Shown in pieces: positions 14,723 to 20,766 of a DNA stretch of 23,335 bases. The DNA comes from Deltaproteobacteria bacterium (lineage in GTDB: Bacteria > Desulfobacterota > DSM-4660 > Desulfatiglandales > HGW-15), in NCBI GenBank assembly GCA_019308985.1, contig JAFDHB010000042.1, positions 1 to 23,335 on the forward strand, given 5' to 3'. Below the pieces are notes generated by a model that saw only the letters and a list, made by a program, of their open reading frames with translations, did not search any database and had not been told where the DNA came from. How positions within the stretch are numbered: the first letter of the stretch is position 1; every line of letters begins with the position of its first letter. The translations under genes were made by a program, and so were the position numbers.

Positions 14723-16069
14723 ATGAATGACCACGTGAAAAACGGTGAACTAAGGGAAAAGGTCCAAGGGATCTATGACTATATCCAGGAGGAACTCTAC
14801 TTCAACCGACCTGACCTCAAGATCCGAGGTCTCCGCTTCAACTCCGCCCTCTTGATGAGCCTCTTGACCGGCCTCTCCAAGGGGAAAGAGCTCATAGTGG
14901 GAGAACCAGGGCTGGGAAAGACCACGTCTGCGGAATACGTTTGTGCTCTTCTGTACAGGTTTCCCCTGGGAACCATTTGGGCAGGCGAAGTATCCGGGCA
15001 TCCCGAGCAGACAGAGGAAAAGATCATCGGAAGACCTGACCTTGGAAAACTCAACCAGGGAGAGGAAGTGGTAGTCTGGTCCCACTTTGTCCAGTTGCCC
15101 GTGAAGATCGTAGATGAAATCAACAGGCTTCCTGAAACGAAACAGAGCATGATCCTGGACGGCGTGGACCGGGGAAACTGGGAATACCTCAATGATGCCA
15201 TTATCAATATGGAGTACTGCCTCTTTGCAACTGCCAACTATCAGGATCGAGGCACCAACACCATCATTGCGCCGTTGATAGACCGCTTTGACGTTATGAT
15301 AGAGTCCAGGCACCCCGGGGCCAACCTCGCATATCTCATCGGGGGGAAGACCCCCGACGGGCAGGCATTGCGAAACGAGGACCTGGAGTTTCAGTTTCAA
15401 CGCATCCTGGCCGAGCGTATACCCTATTTTGAAAAGATGGGTCAGGTTGAAGAACTAAATGACCGGTTTGGAGAAATTCTTGAGAGAGATGCGGGCATAA
15501 AGACCCTCTCGCGATCCGACAGGGAAATGATCAGGGCTCAAAAGAATGAACTGCCTTTCGACCTTGACTTCAACGCCTTTCTCAGACTAGTTATCGCTGA
15601 ACTGTCCTTCTGCCACCGCTTCGGCCAAAAGAGATCAGATGAGACCTGCGAGGAGGGATGTCATTTCACCGAATATTACTGTAACTCAGTGAGAAACTGT
15701 ATCTCCAATCGCTTTCCCATAAGCATAAGGAACTTTTCCCAGGCCCTTGCCTGGTTTCTGGGAGACGAATCGGTCGGTCTGGAGCACCTTGTGACCGTCA
15801 TGCCCTACACACTGGCACACAGAATACAGTGGAAAGAGGAGTTCGTGGCACAACATGAAAAGGATAGCCGGGATGAACCCCTGGCAATCTACCTTGCAAA
15901 GACAGCCGTCAAGAATATGCACAGGCGCTACATGGAGCAAGGCAACCAGTTGAAAAGCGCGCTTGCTGCTGCATGCCGGATCGCAGAAGGGGAAGAAGTG
16001 GATCCCATCCAAGGGGATCACCCCATCTATTGGGAGATAAGGAAAGACTTGGGCAAGGAGATTTCATAA
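14723..16069 (+). CDS. MoxR-type AAA+ ATPase
   Basis: AAA+ ATPase of the MoxR class, 448 residues, expected to form a ring that remodels or loads cofactor into a client protein together with a vWA partner. Visible motifs are Walker A GEPGLGKT (60-67), Walker B VKIVDEIN (127-134, D131/E132), sensor 1 FATANY (168-173) and the arginine-finger box PLIDRFD (R188). The C-terminal lid contains four cysteines, C309-x3-C313-x6-C320-x5-C326, a spacing that could bind metal and is not a usual MoxR feature. Start ATG 14723 follows AAGGATTA. The next gene starts two bases after the stop, and a vWA gene follows, so this is a MoxR-vWA operon with an added middle gene. The client is unknown; no methanol dehydrogenase, Rubisco or nitric oxide reductase gene is in view. 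Confidence 0.87.
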   Translation: MNDHVKNGELREKVQGIYDYIQEELYFNRPDLKIRGLRFNSALLMSLLTGLSKGKELIVGEPGLGKTTSAEYVCALLYRFPLGTIWAGEVSGHPEQTEEKIIGRPDLGKLNQGEEVVVWSHFVQLPVKIVDEINRLPETKQSMILDGVDRGNWEYLNDAIINMEYCLFATANYQDRGTNTIIAPLIDRFDVMIESRHPGANLAYLIGGKTPDGQALRNEDLEFQFQRILAERIPYFEKMGQVEELNDRFGEILERDAGIKTLSRSDREMIRAQKNELPFDLDFNAFLRLVIAELSFCHRFGQKRSDETCEEGCHFTEYYCNSVRNCISNRFPISIRNFSQALAWFLGDESVGLEHLVTVMPYTLAHRIQWKEEFVAQHEKDSRDEPLAIYLAKTAVKNMHRRYMEQGNQLKSALAAACRIAEGEEVDPIQGDHPIYWEIRKDLGKEIS

Positions 16070-16071
16070 AG

Positions 16072-16746
16072 ATGAAGAATCCATTCCTTGATTTCAGGCT
16101 GGTGCCCTTTGAAAGAAAAGAGCTTCCCCTGGACCGGATTGTAAAGGCCAAGACCGAGACCATGGAACGCCTTATTGACGGCTTCTTAAGGCTCATGGAT
16201 GAGGAAGCCAAGGATCTCGTCTGGCTCGTGGAACACAGCCGGGTGGTAAAGGCTTACAATGCTGCTACAAGAAGCATCCAGGATCTCCGCTATGATCAGG
16301 ACGACATCGAAGAGTTTTGCAACGAGCTGGACACATCGAGGAAGATCCCCTACATGATATCTGGTCCCGCCGGGATTTACATATCAGCCCTGATAAACTG
16401 TTGCCAAGAGAAAAAGATAACTCTGAGGCTCCAGGACTTTCAGCGATCCTTCCACTTCCTCGGATACAGGCTTCCCGAGACCAAGACCCTTGTTCTTGAA
16501 GGAGACGTGGGCAACTTCACCGGTGCCGGTCTCGCGGGCGGCCTTCTCCTGGTTGAGGGATCAACCGGCAACTGGTGTGGTGCAGGCATGTTCAAGGGCA
16601 AGATCCGCGTGAAGGGTCATAGCGGCCAGAAGACCGGAGAGTGGATGAGGGGAGGAGAGATACACGTTGACGGGCAGATATGGAGCACCGGGCAGACCCG
16701 GCTGGGAGGTGAAATATACATGGGAGGGAAACTTATTGTTGACTAG
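16072..16746 (+). CDS. GXGXG beta-helix protein encoded between MoxR and vWA genes
   Basis: A 224-residue protein without signal peptide or membrane segment. Residues 1-130 are mostly helical and charged and I do not recognise them. Residues about 138-224 hold four repeats of roughly 20 residues with the pattern hhhxGxxGxxxGxxMxGGxIxV, for example IRVKGHSGQKTGEWMRGGEI. This is the GXGXG right-handed beta-helix seen at the C-terminus of the large glutamate synthase subunit and in formylmethanofuran dehydrogenase subunit C. In those enzymes it is structural, at subunit or domain interfaces. ATG 16072 is two bases after the MoxR stop with AAGGAG 11 bases upstream. The frame continues upstream inside moxR, but that part is a shadow. 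A scaffold or client-binding role in the ATPase complex is inference. Confidence 0.72.
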   Translation: MKNPFLDFRLVPFERKELPLDRIVKAKTETMERLIDGFLRLMDEEAKDLVWLVEHSRVVKAYNAATRSIQDLRYDQDDIEEFCNELDTSRKIPYMISGPAGIYISALINCCQEKKITLRLQDFQRSFHFLGYRLPETKTLVLEGDVGNFTGAGLAGGLLLVEGSTGNWCGAGMFKGKIRVKGHSGQKTGEWMRGGEIHVDGQIWSTGQTRLGGEIYMGGKLIVD

Positions 16747-16866
16747 CCGCCTGCTGCCTGAAGCTCGAATGACAGCGGAAGGACTTACCATCTCCAGAGA
16801 TAGTGCAGGTGAAACGAATCGAGCGACGGCCCTTTGCCGCTGACCCGAACGTGAGGAGAATTCCAG

Positions 16867-18414
16867 GTGTCAAAGCTTGATGGCATATTGAAGGAAGTGT
16901 GGCCCAGGGTGAGGAAGAGGCATTTTTTCCCCGAGCTTCCTGAGCCCATGTGCGTGCCAGGGGAGGAGAGAGTCGGTCTTGATATCAAGGACAAGAAGAT
17001 CTCCATTTCCGAGAAGTTTGTGGAAGGACTGTCTCCCCTCCTGGAGAAACAGGAGGTAATGGAAGGCCTTTTGGACCATGCCATTTCCCATTACATGTAC
17101 TGCCCCTGGGACCTCTCTTCCCACCTGAGGCTTTACGGTGAGGCCAAGAAGGTCCTCAAGAACAAGGAAATGGCACAGAAGGCCACGGATTATTTCATGG
17201 ACGTGGTGGCCGACACCAATTGCGTCCTTCAAAAGGACACTCCCCTGCCCAAGATCTATCGTCACTTGAAAAGAGACAACCTGGATGAGGCCATCCATGC
17301 ACTTTATCAAAAGATTTGGGGAGTTGATCTCGGAATCAGGGGGCATGAAGAAGTTTCAAAGAAACTCTCCCGTCTTCCTTATCTGGATAAGAGCCTCTGG
17401 ACCAAGAGTATAAGGCGGTTCGCCAGGGTGATCCAGTCACTTCTTGAAGACGAAGAACAGGAGGATAACGTCTCCAGGCCGAACCCCATGGGCAGCCACA
17501 GCCTTCAGCAATATTCTTCCCAGGAAATCGCGCAAGGCTTGAAGGACCTGGCAAGGGGTTCCAGCGGCCCGTCCGACTTTCAGGAACTCCTTGCCGATTT
17601 TGAGGATGAAATCCTGGAGGCAGTTGAGCCTTCGGAATCATCCATGGGAGTGGGTGCCGGGAGGTCCCTGGAGGCAGATATACTCTACTACATGAAGCTT
17701 GCCGAGAATTACTCCCTCCCCGTTCGAAGCAAGCCCATGAAAAAGAGTGGATCCCTTTACCCCCATCACCATTCTCCCTGGGAGGTGGGTAAACCTTACC
17801 AGGATATAGACCCCTGGACCAGCTTTGGCAAAATAATGCCAGGGATTACCCAGACCTGGCAGAGGAAGGAGGGAGAGACCTTCAGCCTGGAGGAAGCCAC
17901 ACCGGACTGTATCATCATCATCGATTCATCAGGGAGCATGGTTAACCCCAGGAAGAACCTCTCTTATGCAGTCCTTGGCGCAGCCTGTGCCTGTGACGCT
18001 TACCTGAGAAGGGATGTGAAGGTCGCCGTCTATAACTTCAGCGATGCCCAAGCCGGGGGCTGCCTCGTTCTTCCCTATTCCCGTAAGAGGAAAGAGATTT
18101 ACAAGACCCTATGTCATTATTTTGGGGGGGGCACCCGGTTGATGATGGAAGAAATTGAAGGCCTCCAGTCAGGACGTGTCCCTGACATATTCCTCATAAC
18201 AGATATGCAGATTACAAATCTCGAGCTCCTGATAGAATACTTCAACAATTGCGAAAACCGTGTTACAGCAGTACACATCGGTGAAAACAGTCAGGCCAAG
18301 ATATTTCAGCGCTCTATGGCCCTGCGCACCAATATCTCCATCTATGCTGTGGAAAGACGGGAAGATATCCCGCGCATAGTGCTCGGAAAGGTCAAGGAAT
18401 ACCTCCGCACCTGA
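16867..18414 (+). CDS. vWA-domain protein with metallopeptidase-like N-terminal domain, partner of MoxR
   Basis: A 515-residue cytoplasmic protein with a C-terminal vWA domain (about residues 345-515). The metal-ion site is complete: D353-x-S355-x-S357, T423 in GGGTRLM and D446 in LITD. The N-terminal 130 residues include LLDHAISHYMYCPWDL (H71-x3-H75, D82) and then ATDYFMDVVADTN. This arrangement recalls the putative metallopeptidase domain (DUF2201-like) that precedes vWA in some bacterial and archaeal proteins, but the glutamate of a true HExxH is absent (HAISH). GTG 16867 is the start, with GAGGAG eight bases upstream. It lies 120 bases after the GXGXG gene on the same strand. In MoxR systems the vWA protein links the ATPase to its client. 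Confidence 0.82.
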   Translation: MSKLDGILKEVWPRVRKRHFFPELPEPMCVPGEERVGLDIKDKKISISEKFVEGLSPLLEKQEVMEGLLDHAISHYMYCPWDLSSHLRLYGEAKKVLKNKEMAQKATDYFMDVVADTNCVLQKDTPLPKIYRHLKRDNLDEAIHALYQKIWGVDLGIRGHEEVSKKLSRLPYLDKSLWTKSIRRFARVIQSLLEDEEQEDNVSRPNPMGSHSLQQYSSQEIAQGLKDLARGSSGPSDFQELLADFEDEILEAVEPSESSMGVGAGRSLEADILYYMKLAENYSLPVRSKPMKKSGSLYPHHHSPWEVGKPYQDIDPWTSFGKIMPGITQTWQRKEGETFSLEEATPDCIIIIDSSGSMVNPRKNLSYAVLGAACACDAYLRRDVKVAVYNFSDAQAGGCLVLPYSRKRKEIYKTLCHYFGGGTRLMMEEIEGLQSGRVPDIFLITDMQITNLELLIEYFNNCENRVTAVHIGENSQAKIFQRSMALRTNISIYAVERREDIPRIVLGKVKEYLRT

Positions 18415-18592
18415 ATCATGCAGGTTTCCCTGCCTGGCACGATCCCGTCCGACGGCACCAGGATTTGTGTAAAAATTTTCCAAGAAGTGGCAAAAGTTTT
18501 CCCAAATGGGGTGGCCTTTTGGCATCTTATTACCCATTGCCAATTTCTTCGCCATAATATATTGATATCACGGTTTAAATCAATAAGGCCCA

Positions 18593-18609
18593 TTGGCACG
18601 ATCTTCGCT
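18593..18609 (+). promoter_or_regulatory. Sigma-54-type promoter upstream of the transglycosylase gene
   Basis: TTGGCACGATCTTCGCT matches the -24/-12 consensus (YTGGCACGRNNNTTGCW) at 16 of 17 positions. The invariant GG (18595-18596) and GC (18607-18608) are exactly ten bases apart. Transcription would start near 18620. Upstream, TTGGCA (18519-18524) and TGCCAA (18538-18543) form a dyad that could bind the required enhancer-binding activator. The rest of 18415-18592 shows no gene. Confidence 0.75.
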
Positions 18610-18645
18610 TGTTATGGACTGAATCTCTTCAATTGGAGCAGGACA

Positions 18646-19572
18646 TTGCGGTTTGGTCAAATCAAAATACTTTTGTTTTCCGGGGAAGCAGAAAGGATCA
18701 GGGCTTACTCCATACCCCGTACTCTGGTGATATGCTGTGCCCTTTTTCTCTTAGTCTCTTTGGCTGGCACGGGCTGGTACCTAAAGGCGTATCTAAAGGC
18801 CAGGGGCCTGGTGGCGCAAGTGTCATCCCTGGAGAAAGAGATCAAGACGAGGGAAAGGGCCTTTCTAAGGCTAGCAAAACGCGTCAAGGAAGTAGCAAAG
18901 GTCTTGGACGAAGACCAGGTCCAAGATCCCATCCAAGTGGCCGAGCCGGAACAGGATCATACCTATAATCTTACCCGGGCCGGTCAGGAAGTCTCTTACG
19001 GAAGACAAGATGTGGGGGTCCGGAACTTTAGGGCCTATAGGGAGGTGATCCTCAACATGCACAGCGTATTGGACTATCTGGACGACCGGATCGAGATGGT
19101 GGCTGTTGGAGGTCTTAACGACAGTGGTCCTGGACCGGATGATTTGGCCCCAATCAACAAAGAGGAGATTAAGAAACAGATAGTAGAGATCGCTGATCAA
19201 TTGGAGCTTGACCCTGTGCTCGCCTTGAGCATGGCAAAGGTGGAATCAGGATACAATCCCAGGCTCGTCTCACCCAGGGGCGCCGTTGGTGTCTTGCAGG
19301 TGATGCCTAGGACAGCCTCATATTATTTCGGGGTGGCAAGGGAAGAGCTCTTCCACCCTGAAACGAATATTCGCACAGGCCTCACCTGGTTGCAGGTCTT
19401 GCTAAAGCAATTCAACGAGGACATCGACCTGTCCCTTGCGGCCTATAACGCCGGTGTGAGCCGTGTAATGAAGGCGGGCTACAAGGTCCCCCCCATACCG
19501 GAGACCAGGTCCTACGTCCAAAAAGTAAGGCAAGCCATGAAATCACATCAAAAGGCCTTCTCTATGGAGTAG
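18646..19572 (+). CDS. Membrane-anchored lytic transglycosylase (SLT domain)
   Basis: Murein-cleaving enzyme of the Slt family, 308 residues from TTG 18646. A short cytoplasmic segment (RFGQIKILLFSGEAERIRAY) and one membrane helix (about residues 26-46) are followed by a coiled-coil linker. The SLT domain fills the last 140 residues: ALSMAKVESGYNP with the catalytic Glu, SPRGAVGVLQVMPRTA, NIRTGLTWLQVLL and LAAYNAGVSRV. The N-terminal part resembles the leader of M23-type peptidases in related bacteria. The frame opens at 18418, but a sigma-54-type promoter at 18593-18609 places the transcript start near 18620. TTG 18646 has GGAG eight bases upstream, so the longer reading is rejected. It would remodel peptidoglycan in the periplasm, and sigma-54 control suggests a link to appendage or envelope assembly. 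Confidence 0.83.
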   Translation: MRFGQIKILLFSGEAERIRAYSIPRTLVICCALFLLVSLAGTGWYLKAYLKARGLVAQVSSLEKEIKTRERAFLRLAKRVKEVAKVLDEDQVQDPIQVAEPEQDHTYNLTRAGQEVSYGRQDVGVRNFRAYREVILNMHSVLDYLDDRIEMVAVGGLNDSGPGPDDLAPINKEEIKKQIVEIADQLELDPVLALSMAKVESGYNPRLVSPRGAVGVLQVMPRTASYYFGVAREELFHPETNIRTGLTWLQVLLKQFNEDIDLSLAAYNAGVSRVMKAGYKVPPIPETRSYVQKVRQAMKSHQKAFSME

Positions 19573-19622
19573 GAAGGAAAAGGCTTCGGTTGTCGATTAT
19601 TGGTTATGTATGGATTGTCCTC

Positions 19623-20582
19623 CTAATCAAAGATGGCCTCGACGAACTCTGATGCGTCAAAGGGCCTCAGATCATCAAGCTTCTCTCCTATGCCTATGTA
19701 CCTGATTGGAATCCTCAGCTGGTGGGCGATCCCGACAACGATCCCGCCCTTGGCCGTCCCGTCCAGCTTTGTCAGGATGATATCCGTAACTCCCAGGGCC
19801 TCGTTGAACATCTCGGCCTGGGATATGGCATTCTGACCGGTTGTCGCATCCAGCACGAGCCACACCTCGTGGGGGGCACCCGGAAGCCTCTTCCCTGCAA
19901 CCCGACTGATCTTGCGCAGCTCATCCATGAGGTTGGTCTTGGTGTGGAGACGGCCTGCGGTGTCTATCAATACCACGTCCACATTTCTCGACATGGCCGC
20001 TGTTATTGCATCGAATACAACAGCGGATGGATCCGCTCCGGATGCCTGCTTTATGACTTCGGCCCCCACCCTTTTGCCCCAGATGTCCAGTTGCTCGATT
20101 GCGGCGGCCCTGAAGGTGTCGGCCGCCACGAGCATAACCTTCTCTCCCTCCTCCTTCAAGATGTGGGCGGCTTTCCCGATGGTGGTAGTCTTGCCCACGC
20201 CGTTAACGCCTATGACCATAATGACATTGGGCTCCTTTTCACCGGGAAGGGCGTGGGGCTTTTCTTCAACTTCAAGGAAAGACCTCATGTAGTCCTTCAA
20301 TGCCTGCTTCAGTTTCCGGGGATCATCCAGTTCCTTTTTCCGTACCCCTTGATGGAGCATATCCAGGAGTTCCTGGGTAGTGGCCACACCGAGATCGGAG
20401 GTAAACAAGATCTCCTCGAGTTCCTCCAGGAGGTCCTCGTTGATCTCCTTTTTGCCCAACAGGAGATTATCAAGCCTGCTTGTCAGACCTGACCTCGTCT
20501 TTCTCAGGCCATCCTTTAGTCTCTCGAACAGCCCTTTCTTGTCCTTGTCTTCCTTTTCCTTGCCTTTAAACAGCCTTACCAT
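19623..20582 (-). CDS. ftsY: Signal recognition particle receptor FtsY
   Basis: SRP receptor GTPase that docks ribosome-SRP complexes at the membrane, 319 residues. After a short basic, charged A region (residues 1-30) come the N domain (about 31-110) and the G domain. G motifs are clear: GVNGVGKT (125-132), DTFRAAA (155-161), DTAGR (207-211), TKLD (271-274) and the closing GIGEKLDDLRPF. The acidic N-terminal extension of enterobacterial FtsY is missing, as in many other bacteria. ATG 20582 follows GGAGAG. It lies 184 bases downstream of smc on the same strand, a common order, and is convergent with the transglycosylase gene, with 50 bases between the two stops. Confidence 0.97.
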   Translation of the reverse strand: MVRLFKGKEKEDKDKKGLFERLKDGLRKTRSGLTSRLDNLLLGKKEINEDLLEELEEILFTSDLGVATTQELLDMLHQGVRKKELDDPRKLKQALKDYMRSFLEVEEKPHALPGEKEPNVIMVIGVNGVGKTTTIGKAAHILKEEGEKVMLVAADTFRAAAIEQLDIWGKRVGAEVIKQASGADPSAVVFDAITAAMSRNVDVVLIDTAGRLHTKTNLMDELRKISRVAGKRLPGAPHEVWLVLDATTGQNAISQAEMFNEALGVTDIILTKLDGTAKGGIVVGIAHQLRIPIRYIGIGEKLDDLRPFDASEFVEAIFD

Positions 20583-20766
20583 GGATAGTCTCTCTCCAGG
20601 AAATCCAATGTCTCAAGAACCTTCCGGGCAAACCCTCTTCGCAATCTCCAACGGGATTAGATTCATGGGTCCCTAGCATGCAACCACGGAGGTCTCATTT
20701 CTAGCAGGAGGCACAAGGATTTTCAACAGGGGGATGTAAAAAATCCGGGTGTGGAGACCAAGGTAT

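Noticed and set aside
18434..18450. Second TGGCACGATC sequence as another sigma-54 promoter
   Set aside because: The -12 half is CCGTC rather than TTGCW, so only the -24 part matches.
19722..20492. Long open frame on the plus strand, antisense to ftsY (256 codons)
   Set aside because: FtsY on the other strand is unmistakable with all GTPase motifs; the antisense frame resembles no family.
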